Positions 23,001 to 32,595 are shown, counted from the first letter of the stretch. The stretch: 33,368 nucleotides of DNA from Pelargonium cotyledonis (GCA_036897625.1 JAYMTA010000251.1:1-33368), one strand, 5' to 3'. The notes: generated by a model not told the origin, from the letters alone. Translations and numbers: made by a program.

Positions 23001-26000
23001 GTATTAGCATTCTGCAACATGACGATACTTGAAGGAAAAAAGTATGATTTTCATATGAAAACATTCAGTTGCTCACAAATTTCACCCCATAATTTTCAGA
23101 GTTCACATTCTTTCAATGTGGGATGCTTTATTACGACCCCCCTCACGTGCAAGCCCAACAACACATACGGGCCTTGCATGTGGACCAAGGATTAACAGGA
23201 AGGATACACAAACAGATCACTAGACTCAGACCAAACCAACTCTGATATCATGCTAAACTGTACTCCAACCCAAAAGCTTAAATTGTTAAGTGGAGGCCAC
23301 AACTAGTATATCAAGTGGTCTCAAACTTTATATTCTTTCAATGTTGATACATTAACAAGTACATATATATATTTTTTTTTTTAAAAAAGCATTTTAACTA
23401 ACAAGGACTCATGTAGCCTATACCATATATAAGCTTGTAAGACTGCTTAAAGTTTTTCATATTCAAGAAGAGCTTTTTCTGTTTTTTTTTTCTTCTTTTT
23501 TTAGTCCTTTTTTTCTTTTTCTTTTTTTATAAATGTTTTATTTGAGAGAGAAAGAACTGAATCAACTATTTAATATTGAATACTTACATGGTTAGAACGC
23601 TTTCCAGGAAGGGAAACCAAATTTCCAACTCACTCAGGTTAGTGAGACCTTGCACCAAAATAACAGGAACAAGGAATAGAATTGTAAGAAGAATACACGA
23701 AACTATAACCAGAAACTTGGAAATCCATCTTTTAATGAATGATGAATAAAAGAAAGGCCAGTAAACATCAGGAGGATCTGGAGCTTGCTCTGTAAGCCAG
23801 TGTGTCGGATTATTTGACTGTCGCATGTGAAATGCAGTCGCAGCTCCATAACGAGACTTGAAGGATACAAAAGCAGCTCGAACTTCCTGTGGCATTGAAT
23901 TGTTGATGAATAACATATACCCTAAGAGAATTAACCAAATAGTAGGAGAATGGAAAGAAGATGCATTAACAACATAATGATCCAATAAGAACTCAAAACA
24001 TAATTTGAAAATTTGTACAAAAACGTCATTAATAGAAAGAGAGAAAATGCAGAACATACATCTCCTGTCGATGAAACCTCTGTTTGCTGCAACCTTACGT
24101 TCTCCTCCAAAACTTCTAACTTCTTTTCATATTGATCCACAAGATCGTCCTTGTTTCTAAACTGTCCAAAGCAATTATTGCACCGGTGCTTTTGTTGAGT
24201 GGGATCTGATTGTAAATTGAGAAGCCTTTTGTATAGTTTCTTTGCATCATTCTATGATTATTTTATAGAAACAGGGTGACATAAGAAAATTTAATACATG
24301 AATGCAATAAAGAAGTCAACTATAAGCAATTAGAATGGTTCTTTATTTTATCATTAACCTCTAAAAGTCAGTAGTGTATGGTAAAGTAACATTAAATCTT
24401 GAACCTGTGTTCCAACAATCAATCATGCAACGCCTCATTTTTGCATTGCAAGGCCGTTTTGCATGTGATACACATTAGTGATTTTACATTGGTGAGACAT
24501 CCAAAGCAAAATCAACTAGTAATCAAGGATAATGTAAAAATTGGAAAAGACGTTTTGATGTTGAAGAAATTCAGTGGCTGTGTGGCTCGTCGATTACTAT
24601 ATCTTTAATGGAAATCATCCAATCTAGAACACCCTATTGGAATAACTGAGTGCAAAAAGCCACTAAGTGTTTGATAAAGTGATATTAACAGAATCTAAAG
24701 CATGTGCTTAGAACAAATATTTCTTATCTTGATCAAAGAATGGAAGAAATTTTTATGACCAACAATTTTCACACTCATACGTTTGGACCAATATTTTCAC
24801 TACTCATGCTATATCCAAGTAATGATTCACGGCTTCTCATTGTAGTAATTATGAGCACAGCGTATAGTAAGACACTGTTAAATGCTACATAGAATTGCAT
24901 TGCTAAATGATGTATCCACATATGCATCCAATAACAGCCTCATTGGTACAATAATGAAAGAACAAAATGAAGAAAGGGACAACAAAACTCATTTCAAAAC
25001 TGCAGGTCAAAACACACATGGAAAAGACGTGATGCATGCATGATTTAGCAGAAGAATGAAGAGAGAGAAACTATAAACCCCGAATTTTAAATTGTTAAAA
25101 AAAACATGATTAAGCACAATGTCAGTACTGTCATTATCCTCTGAATTATGGATTATTAAAAAGTAAGAGGTACAAGACAAGCGACTCACAATTACAACCC
25201 GAATTTTGTTTGTTCGTCGAACAACCATATGTGACAGATATGTGGAAGGGTGATATGTTGTAAAGAAGCTGTCGACAATGTCACTGACACTGCTCCCAGC
25301 AGGAACAGGAATGCTGCGAACTAAGATGGTAAACTGATGTGGTTGAGGTTTGGACGAATAAAAATAAGCAATCCGCTTTGAAGAAATATAATTAAACTCC
25401 TGCATTGTAAAATGTTTTCAGAATCTAAGTAACATATCCTCCTTGTATGGTATGTATTTACAAGAATACCCTCATTTTGATATATTATCATTGCAACAAT
25501 AGAATAAAATTACTCTTTTTTTTTTTATCAAACTCAGAACCTGCACAGAATAGTTTCCTTTTCCAAGGATATATCACAAGTAGAGACCCATCTGCAAAGA
25601 TTGTACTTACATAGTATAGTAGATAGCAGACAAATATAGTGACAAGATACACAGCACAAAAGTGAATCCATAACCTGCCAAAAAGACTAAAGCTGGTGAG
25701 TTTTTCAAACTTTCTTCAACTATAGCAAGGAAAACTAATATTCTGGACATTCAGTAAGCTAATTAGTCTCTTATAATAGTCATAATATGATTACATAGTT
25801 AAAAAATCAAACTCATCTCAAGTGTACTCCTTTCTGTTACTATTTGCTCCAAGATAGGCAACATGGCATTAGCATACAGTCAAAGCATTAACTCTCCAAC
25901 CAATCGCCATTAACCTTAATCAAATATTAACTTATGCAAAACCTTGAACAAATAACGGGAGCAAGTACGAAAAAAGACATAGAAAGTTGAAATGTCCGTG

Positions 26001-27922
26001 GATTGCATGATTTCTCTTTGATATAAGACCATTTATTTCAGGGTGGAGGGAATATAGTATAGATTCTTTGATGGACACGTAATTCAGCTGCATATACTTA
26101 TTCTGTGGCATAAGTAACAAAGGCAAGTATACTCTTCCAACTAGCACAAATAATGTGACTATTGTATATACATAACATGCTCAAAATGGAATAGCAAACC
26201 CTGTCGTGGTACGGCTATATTAACACTAGCTACGGTATAACGAGTATACAATTGTACCTAAAACTGCACTAGGATAATTCTCATAAAAGATGGAGGGGTC
26301 AACATATACAAGACAACCAACCTAACACGTGGACAAGATGACAACATATCTTAGTGTGCTACTTTGACCGATTAAAAAGGGGTGCATCAAAGGGTATATT
26401 TGCACATAAATATGTGATTTGTCTAAGGAGATTGAGTTTTAAGTGGGAGCGTTCGTGGTGACCCCTCCAATCTTTCTTAGGAATTCTACTGGTGCAATTT
26501 TAGGCACAATTGCTTACATGTTATAGCATAGCTAGAGGTATTATAGCCGTACCACCCAAGTCAGATTCGTTTGGCGTGATTGCACCTAATTGACAAGCAC
26601 ATTTTACATCAAACTTTAGACATTTTGGTAGACAGGCAGTTGCAATAATCTCAATAATTATACTTTTACTTCTGGCTTATGTTCTGCTAAACGAAAGCCA
26701 AAAGGTAACAGTTACCTGTTGGAACCATTTTTTACATTTGATATGGTAAATACATCCAAGGAATTATTTGAGAAATCGCCAAAGTCAATATCTTCAAGCT
26801 GGTTGCCAGAGCAGTTCACTGGAAGCAGAACAAAGATCCCAATAACCCCAGCAAAAGCAAATACTTTCAAACTGCAGTAAACAAACAAAATTTAAAAAGA
26901 ACTTACGTCAATATAAGTTTAAAGGGAAAGAAGAAGAAACTATCAAACCGTTACCCTGTTACAATCTTGAATACCAACACATATAACATACTACACGCAT
27001 AACTGTGGAAAAGAGATAATATGTAAGGCCAGAATAGCTATTATGTAATGTTTATTTAACAAGGCTAACAACAATTGTGAATATTAGTGTACTATCCACC
27101 GACCAAGAAATCTCAACATTCGACCGTACTTTATCAATCAAAGGTTATAAGCATGTTACTAAAATTACTTCCTACTTATTTTTGTAGCTAAGCAGGTAAA
27201 TATATATTGAAGTTTCTCAATAACTTTTGCTTGTCTAAATTGCATTGGTCAATGAAATATTTTAGATGAATTTGACTTTGGGGTTAAAACTGACCAACCA
27301 AAAGTGGAGGAGACAAAGAAGAAATAGAAAGGGCTACAGAATATCTATAAGATAATTTCCCTGAATGCTGTATTTTATTCAACTTTCTATTCCTTTTCTT
27401 TTCAATCCTCTTTGCACCAACCCTTGTAATCCATTAGAAGATTCTAACAATATTAAATGTATAGTTAGAAAAGTATATGTGCTATAAGTTATTCGACCGT
27501 CTCTCTATTCTCTTATGCAAGCTGCTCCAGAATATTAAATTTATGTTTCACCTGAACTACGATGGTTCAAGTTGGTCACCTGCTAACTCTTAGAATTTTG
27601 TTGATACAACTTAGAATTCCCTTATGAAGACACTGAATTACCTGAAGGTTATTAGGCGCATAAAGACCACGGCATCTAGACCTGAGTACTCCAACAACTC
27701 GTCTTCAGAGACTTTCCATGCCTTCCGTACCCAACCAGGAGAAGGAACAAGCCTTTCTAGGTTGAAGCGACTTCTTCGTTTAATTTTTCCTTCAGCCAGC
27801 AAGCGTGGTATGTAGACTTCATAATTACTCGGTTGTTTCCTCAGTATAGAGTACAAGGTGAAGAATGTAATACAAAGTGCAGTATTTATTCCCAACGACG
27901 TTAGAAGAGCAGACACAAGCAT
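20002..27922 (-). CDS. HYP1: OSCA/CSC1-like cation channel (HYP1 type), ten coding exons, 717 aa
   Basis: OSCA/CSC1 proteins are hyperosmolality- and mechano-gated Ca2+-permeable channels of the TMEM16-related superfamily. Coding exons (high to low): 27922-27642, 26871-26716, 25674-25611, 25399-25190, 24251-24060, 23886-23588, 22976-22700, 22569-22291, 21240-21007 and 20163-20002. All introns are GT-AG and the frame closes (2154 nt). The N-terminus [13 protein letters not shown] and [12 protein letters not shown] belong to the late-exocytosis-type first domain. Residues about 168-300 form the cytosolic domain ([13 protein letters not shown], then [10 protein letters not shown]). The DUF221 membrane region follows ([65 protein letters not shown]). 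The tail is [16 protein letters not shown]. Length is close to Arabidopsis HYP1 (about 700 aa). No break or missing exon was seen. Several transposon relics sit in introns 2, 6, 8 and 9. Confidence 0.96.
20690..20830 (-). mobile_element. LTR/primer-site-like repeat, copy 2 (OSCA intron 9)
   Basis: The core AGTTCTAATACCATGTCAAA, read on the minus strand, is TTTGACATGGTATTAGAACT, one base from the common TGGTATCAGA initiator-tRNA primer site. It is followed by AAGCTTAACATGATAGGTGGAGG and ACTAGTATATCATG, phrases also found in the 23.1-kb copy, and by TTCTTTCAATGTGGA. Probably a fragment of an LTR retroelement; no coding part. Confidence 0.55.
21382..21799. mobile_element. hAT-like non-autonomous element (OSCA intron 8)
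   Basis: An element of about 418 bp with terminal inverted repeats TAGAGTTGGCAA (left) and TTGCCAATTCTA (right; one mismatch). The flanking octamers ACGGAAGG (21374-21381) and GCGGAAGA (21800-21807) match at 6 of 8 positions, as expected for an aged 8-bp hAT target duplication. The interior is rich in ACACGAC/GTGTCGTG sub-repeats in both orientations and has no transposase frame. Confidence 0.75.
21832..22097. mobile_element. Stowaway-like MITE (OSCA intron 8)
   Basis: Ends are imperfect inverted repeats: CCTCCGTTTCAGAATAACTG on the left and, read on the other strand, CCTCCATTTCTGAACGTGTC on the right. The CCTCCRTTTC start matches Stowaway-type termini. TA flanks the right end; the left flank is worn. 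It lies about 30 bp from the hAT-like element in the same intron. Confidence 0.65.
23085..23350 (-). mobile_element. LTR/primer-site-like repeat, copy 3 (OSCA intron 6)
   Basis: The fullest copy. It has TTCTTTCAATGTGGGATGC, then CCCCCTCACGTGCAAGCCC with an inverted partner GGGCCTTGCATGTGG, then CTCTGATATCATGCTAAACTG, AAAAGCTTAAATTGTTAAG and CTAGTATATCAAG, and a second TTCTTTCAATGTTG near 23332. On the minus strand CATGATATCAGAG is a near match to the CATGGTATCAGAG LTR/primer-site junction. Repeats with this arrangement are common in plant genomes; I infer an LTR-element origin. Confidence 0.6.
26206..26555. mobile_element. Long-TIR foldback element (OSCA intron 2)
   Basis: A 350-bp element with arms of about 96 bp (26206-26301 and 26459-26555) that are imperfect inverted repeats along their whole length. 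The outer ends GTGGTACGGCTATA and TATAGCCGTACCAC are perfect, as are the inner TGGAGGGGTCA and TGACCCCTCCA. The 157-bp centre has no frame. No clear target duplication was found. Long arms suggest a Mutator-like or foldback MITE; the transcript would form a long hairpin inside the intron. Confidence 0.8.
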
Positions 27923-28650
27923 CTCTTCAAATCAACCTCGAAACTAAATAATTAGTTGCTTAACTGCACTATACACAAGAAAAACAAGTAAAGATGGATA
28001 CAATAGTAACCAAGTAAAAACAATAGCCAAAGTCATATAATTGCTTAAATGTAGTAGGATAGCAATGCTTAGTCTTCGGGGGAAAAAAATGTGAGAGCTT
28101 AACTTTAAGTACCTCTACCTTATGATTTAGGTGAATAGCCCTAAAGAATATGACAAAACCCAAGAACAGATCGGTGACCAATTTCAACACTAAAAAATCA
28201 TTAAATTATGGGAAAACTTGTTGGATTGGAGAAAGAAATGAAGAAACACAAAAGGGCATGATTCAATTGACTCCAAGTTGAAGTAATTGACTCTCACACA
28301 CAACTTCTCTGCCTCAAAACAGTTAAATTCAAACACACCCAGAGCTCAAAATTTGCACTTTCAAGATCAACAATCAAAAACCCATCAACACAATCAACAA
28401 CTTAGTTTCGAAGAAACTTGGAGAAAAAGAAAGATCAAAATCGAACCTCGTCTTGGGCACTAACAAGTGGCGAGTCAAAATCGAGCTCTTGGCAGTACAG
28501 TGAAACAATAATTCTGGGACCGAGTCGGAGAAACGAAGATCTGGGGTTTTCTTCTCGTCGAAGCAGTATCTATCAAACAGAGACCCATTATTAATTTTGC
28601 TGGTTTGGGAGTGAAATTTTATTGCCAGAAATGCCCCTGCCATTGTCGAA
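27923..28650 (-). promoter_or_regulatory. 5' leader and promoter of the OSCA gene
   Basis: No coding continuity upstream of the ATG at 27922. A donor-like site on the minus strand (ACGAG|GTTCGA near 28446) and an acceptor-like TTTAG near 27940 suggest a non-coding first exon and a leader intron of about 0.5 kb, as in many OSCA genes. The 89-codon minus frame at 28374-28643 shows no family signature and is probably leader. Needs transcript evidence. Confidence 0.4.
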
Positions 28651-29340
28651 TATTTTTTTGGCTTTGGGAGGAGGGGAAGTGTTGCTGACCAACTAGCTTG
28701 AGGTGCTTACTGGTAGGAGCAATATAACGGCCAGTCAAAGAACACGCGCCAAGTATCTCGCGTGGCGATAAAAAAATTTATTTGAAAACTATTTTATTTT
28801 GATACTCAAACTATTCATTTCTTAAAAAATAAGTATCATGTTTGGTTTTTGTTCTAATTTACTCCACAAATGATCCATATTGTTGCAATTCAAGTTATCC
28901 ATTTTCTTTTGAATTGGTCTTATATACACTAACACCATCAAATTAAGCTTACGTGAAAATAAAATATGGAATATTTTTATTGATGTGACGACAACATGAC
29001 AGTTAATTAAAATATTGATTCGATCTTGATGATACCCTAAAATTCAAAATTGGATTTGACCAATGACAAAGCGACACGTGGCTCGCTAGACCCATTGATC
29101 GCCCACGTTAGCAAGTCAAATTCAAAACTCGGGTCAATACTAGTCAAAGAACCCGAATGTGTTAAGACGGACCCAAATTCAAGTTCTCCAACGGAAAATC
29201 GAATTTGTTTCTGGGCAAGACCGGAGTAACGAGAAATGAACAAATTATATTGATCAAATTTGATCGGTCAGCAAATGGGAAGATGTCATGTCAACAACCT
29301 TTTGAGCTCTCATCAGCTCACACACCAAGTTGTTGTTGTC
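28651..29340. other. Intergenic, possible old retroelement DNA
   Basis: No gene recognised. The 29030-29260 part reads like worn repeat DNA, with an open minus frame at 29037-29243 lacking a recognisable domain. Confidence 0.4.
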
Positions 29341-29344
29341 AACA

Positions 29345-29452
29345 GTCGCTATCCGCAACCGTTATCTGCAGTCGCTATCCGTAGTCACTATTTGTAGCTG
29401 TAGTTGTTATCTACGACTACTATCTACAGCCATTGTCTACAGCTACTGTACT
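29345..29452. repeat. 13-bp degenerate minisatellite
   Basis: About eight units of a 13-bp motif, for example GTCGCTATCCGCA, ACCGTTATCTGCA, GTCGCTATCCGTA, GTCACTATTTGTA, ACTACTATCTACA and GCCATTGTCTACA, with one 6-bp interruption (GCTGTA, around 29397). Units diverge but keep the CTATCYRYA core. Confidence 0.85.
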
Positions 29453-29760
29453 ACTCCATCCCCACATGTGAATGGGAGATGGATAGAGAAGTGTTGATTA
29501 CAAGAACAACAACTATAAAGTATCTGAGAATGGAGAGCACACTTGGCTTGCTCTTCCAAATGAACCTTTAAGGATAAAATGGTAAAAACCTCGACGGATC
29601 CCACAAGACTTTTGGCGAATCACAAGCCATCATGTCATCAGATAATTGGAGGCCTATTAATAGGCCCTCCAACCAAAGGTAAAAGGTTCACAAATTGAAC
29701 TATATAGTCTAAAAAAGCACGTCGCAAACGTTCTTCGGCCCACAGGATATTAAATTATTT
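29453..29760. mobile_element. Possible LTR fragment with perfect palindrome
   Basis: Contains the perfect 16-bp palindrome GGCCTATTAATAGGCC (29651-29666), followed by CCTCCAACCAAAGGTAAAAGG. A TATA-like AATAGGCC phrase followed by such a sequence resembles the R/U5 region of some Ty3-type LTRs. No matching second LTR, primer site or polyprotein is in the window, so this stays tentative. Confidence 0.3.
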
Positions 29761-30098
29761 TTTGATTGGGGAAGGCCCACCACCGTAGCTTGCTAACTGG
29801 GGCTCTCAAGCGTCGCCCTTGCGTTGCACTACTCCATGGGCCTGGCGCTTCACTCTTAAAAAACAATAAATAAAAAAGCGCATTGGTGACAGTAACAAAT
29901 AAATATGTGCATTATAAAATATGTAAATTGGGAAATCATTGCATGATAAACAAATGTTAATACTGTTTTCATTTTTAGTTTAAGTCAACGATTTGAAGTT
30001 GGATTATGAAGTTACCATTTTATATACATATGGTTTAACCTCTCCAAAAAGAAATTAGGCCCCATCTTAACTGGGCTCAGGCCCAAGAAAAAAATTCA
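29761..30098. other. Intergenic region downstream of U1
   Basis: No gene seen. A GC-richer patch (29775-29850) has no tRNA or snRNA signature that I could confirm. Confidence 0.45.
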
Positions 30099-30112
30099 TT
30101 TCACTAGAATTG
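30099..30112 (-). terminator. U1 snRNA 3' box
   Basis: On the minus strand CAATTCTAGTGAAA fits the plant snRNA 3'-end signal CA(N3-10)AGTNNAA, starting about 3 nt after the RNA 3' end. It directs 3' processing of Pol II snRNA transcripts. Confidence 0.85.
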
Positions 30113-30114
30113 GA

Positions 30115-30273
30115 AGGGGCCGCGCGAACGCAGGCCCCCGCTGTCACAAATTATGACGTACACTCTCCCTCTTGGGGAGATGTTAGACTGGTGCTCCTCC
30201 GGAGCGCAATGAAGGGCGGCCAACTAGGCCATGAGCTTTCATGATCACCCATAGACCCCGTCCAGGTAAGTAT
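30115..30273 (-). ncRNA. U1: U1 spliceosomal snRNA
   Basis: The RNA component of U1 snRNP, which pairs with 5' splice sites. The minus-strand sequence begins ATACTTACCTG, the invariant U1 5' end whose ACTTACCTG pairs with donor sites. It continues with GGACGGGGTC, the stem-loop I sequence GGGTGATCATGAAAG and the stem-loop II sequence CATTGCGCTCCGGAGGAGC. An Sm site, AATTTGTGA (30144-30152), precedes the 3' stem-loop GGGGCCTGCG-TTCG-CGCGGCCCC. Length about 159 nt, close to the usual plant size of about 160. A USE, a TATA box and a 3' box all sit at proper distances, so the unit is structurally complete. Loop II reads ATTGCGCTCC where the usual core is ATTGCACTCC. It is divergent from the small membrane-protein gene, with 426 nt between the U1 start and that ATG. 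Confidence 0.95.
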
Positions 30274-30297
30274 GTTTCAATGCTGCCACACCTCCTC

Positions 30298-30305
30298 TTT
30301 ATATA
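30298..30305 (-). promoter_or_regulatory. U1 TATA box
   Basis: TATATAAA on the minus strand, starting 32 nt upstream of the U1 5' end. It is separated from the USE by 33 nt, the spacing of Pol II-type plant snRNA promoters; Pol III types have about 10 fewer. Confidence 0.9.
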
Positions 30306-30338
30306 CACTTCCCCAAACCCACTACCTTACCCTTCTTC

Positions 30339-30349
30339 CGATGTGGGAC
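30339..30349 (-). promoter_or_regulatory. U1 upstream sequence element (USE)
   Basis: GTCCCACATCG on the minus strand, an exact match to the plant snRNA USE (RTCCCACATCG). Confidence 0.92.
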
Positions 30350-30699
30350 TCTAAAACACCACAAAAATCACCTAACAACCGTTCCTCTTACTATCTTTCC
30401 CTGATTATTCAAACTGATTGCGTCTTCTGATTTATTTTATTTGAATTTCAAAAATTAGTTAAATTATCTTCTGATTTATTTACTTTCTTTCTTGTTTTTT
30501 TTTTTTGAGTCGTATATGGCCTACCATATCCTCAAGATTCAAGAACCAAAATGAAAGTGGTGTCAACTTCACATACTCTTCTGGGTTCTTAGATATTTAT
30601 TTTTCTCATATCATACAGATCTTTATCAAACCCAAATAAAACCAGAAACAGTTCTTCAATCCCATTTGCGGCAACACCAAGTTGAAGAACGGGCCAGCA

Positions 30700-31412
30700 A
30701 TGAGTGGCAGAGAGAATCCAGAAGGCTTCGCTGAGTGGGAGATGGTGGTGACCAAAGACAAAGGCGGCTCCAGCTCTGGCTCTGTCTTCCCTCCCACCGA
30801 TCATGAGGACTTGCAGCTTTTACAACAATCGAATGAGTTGCTCAATTCTCCATTGTCTTCGTCTTCGTCGGACGAAGGCAATGCAGAGGAGGGTCATGAG
30901 GAGGATTTGCAGGCTGGTTCTGAGGCCTCTGAGGGAGATGATGATGGGATTAGGAGGCGAATTAGGCTTCGTGTTGAGATTGTGAGAGCTGGGTTTTTCC
31001 ATTTAGCTGCTAAATTTGCTGTTTCTGGTGTTGGGTTTTGGTCACTTGTATCAGTCAGTGGGGTTGTGGTAGCAGCTGTGTTAGTGTCAGTGCTGAACAG
31101 GAAAGTCCGGCGGTGGCGCCGCCAGATAAGGGAGGAGAATGATCAACATTTGGCTCGTCTTATCAGAGAAAAAGATGAGGTTTTGCTTCTGTCACAGTTC
31201 AATCTTTAGCAGTTACAGAGGTTTCAGTACTATGGTTCATTTGAATACATATATTTACTCACTAATTATTTGATTTTCTCTAGCAGAAGATCGATAAGCT
31301 CTTGGATCTTGTTGACCTTGCGAGAAAACTATTATCCGAACGCCAGAGGGTTAGAGTTCCAGTGTTTCGAATCCGAAATGGCTCAATATCATCATCCATA
31401 AACCAGACCTGA
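30700..31412 (+). CDS. Small plant membrane protein with acidic N-terminus and coiled coil, two exons
   Basis: Exon 1 is 30700-31179 (160 codons) and exon 2 is 31287-31412 (41 codons plus stop), joined at GAG|GTTTTG and TAGCAG|AAG; the acceptor may instead be three bases upstream (201 or 202 aa). Without splicing the frame ends in TAG at 31207, but the spliced form continues as IREKDE-KIDKLLDLVDLARKLLSERQR, extending the coiled coil. Features in order: FAEWEMVV (10-17), FPPTDHEDL (30-38), a Ser/Glu/Asp-rich stretch (51-82), a hydrophobic region at about 98-132 that could be one or two spans, then a basic coiled coil. It resembles unnamed plant transmembrane proteins from memory; function unknown. 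EWEMV fits the ATG8-interacting motif pattern. Confidence 0.8.
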
Positions 31413-31866
31413 TATTGATATAAATCATCAACTACTGGTTGTCCAATCCCAGCTTCTGGTTTCTGTTTGCTTCATAGTAATCTTGGTTGGTTAGTTAGTT
31501 AATACATTAAAATTTTGATGTGGTCACTTGGTCCTTATCAATTATCACTGTTTCTCGGATTGATTACAATTCCTGAAAGTTCTGTCAAGTTTGGTTTCTA
31601 TGATATTTTATCATAAGCATACACTATTATCATATACTGCAACTAGCATACACTATTATCATATACTGCAACTATGCTATAGTTCGATTCTAGAGAATGC
31701 ATTAGTAAGAACTTAACTATATGTACTCACACAATTATAAAGGTAGCCCAACATGTCTTACACATAAATACAGAGGTCTAAGACTAAGTGAACTGCAGTA
31801 ACAATTTATCCAATCTAATCTGTTCAAGAATAATAAGAAACAATGTATCATCAAAGAGAAATTATG
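31413..31866. other. 3' flank of small membrane-protein gene
   Basis: AT-rich, probably 3' UTR then intergenic. It contains a 29-bp tandem repeat (31616-31673). Confidence 0.5.
31616..31673. repeat. 29-bp tandem repeat, two units
   Basis: AGCATACACTATTATCATAT and the following nine bases are repeated at 31645 without change; a third copy starts (ATGC) but does not continue. Confidence 0.85.
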
Positions 31867-31869
31867 TTA

Positions 31870-32103
31870 TGCGTGAGCCACTTGATCTCGAGTTTCCTTA
31901 TTGCCACAATCTCTGTAGGATCTGTCCATATTCTGAGACTGTCCACGGCTTACTTTAGAAAGTAAGCTTTCTTCAATCTTCGCATCCAGTTCCAGAGAGT
32001 AGTGAAGCTCAGTCATCCATATATCATGAGGGAAGTTCATCCAAATACCATGAACATTAAAACCCTGAGCTGTTTTTCGCATCATAACTATCCTTATCTT
32101 CTA
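31870..32103 (-). CDS. Putative terminal exon of an unidentified gene
   Basis: On the minus strand a strong pyrimidine-tract acceptor, TTGTTTCTCTAG, precedes an open stretch. It reads KIRIVMMRKTAQGFNVHGIW, then MNFPHDIWMTELHYSLELDA, then KIEESLLSKV, and ends in a hydrophilic tail RDQVAHA before a stop. Base composition and amino-acid content look coding. I do not recognise the family. It could be the last exon of a gene whose other exons are outside the window, or a relic. Boundaries are approximate. Confidence 0.4.
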
Positions 32104-32364
32104 GAGAAACAAGTTACAGTGTCAATCAATTGCTCAAAATAGACATCAGGGGAGGACAGTAGAATCATTCATGGCATTTTTTGAAAATTTGAAGTGAGCT
32201 AAAGGGTAAAACTGTCCTTCTGCCAAAGATATCAACAATCAAGTGAAAACTAGTCATGTTAATGGTAGTTATCCGAAGTTAGCCCTTGTCAGTATGCCAA
32301 ACATCTTATGGTATTTTCGAAGTCCTCAAGGATTCAACCGACCATTTATTTTGTGTTTATGAAC

Positions 32365-32595
32365 TTACCAAGTGAAAATTAGAGTATACATGCCACAACA
32401 CCAACCTGAAATACAATTTACTATGTAAGCAAGACAAACAAATAACTCTATTTAAAAGAGCTAGGAGCAAGTATGTAATACGAGAAGTCCAAAGAAACAA
32501 ATTCTTGGAATGACACTGGTAAGGAATATAGAGAGGACATCAAGCGGGGATTATATGAACTAGGTCTGATAAAATGCTTGTCCAAATCCTTATTC
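32365..32595 (-). pseudogene. Degraded duplicate of OSCA exon 8 and adjoining intron
   Basis: DNA similar to 22230-22540 of the OSCA gene in the same orientation. It shares GTGAAAATTARAGTAYACATG from intron 8, then AGTCCAAAGAAACAAATTCTTGGAA from exon 8 with TGGTAAGGAAT just after, and farther on GCTTGTCCA. Part of the exon is deleted and the frame is lost. Because it spans the intron/exon boundary it came from DNA duplication, not from reverse-transcribed mRNA. The other exons were not found in this stretch. Confidence 0.75.

Noticed and set aside
29775-29850. A second snRNA or SINE head in the GC-rich patch
   Set aside because: A phrase like TAGCTTGCTAACTGG recalls an A box, but no B box, Sm site, USE or hairpin supports an RNA gene.
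31683-31695. A B-box-like GTTCGATTC
   Set aside because: No A box, stem or tRNA fold upstream.
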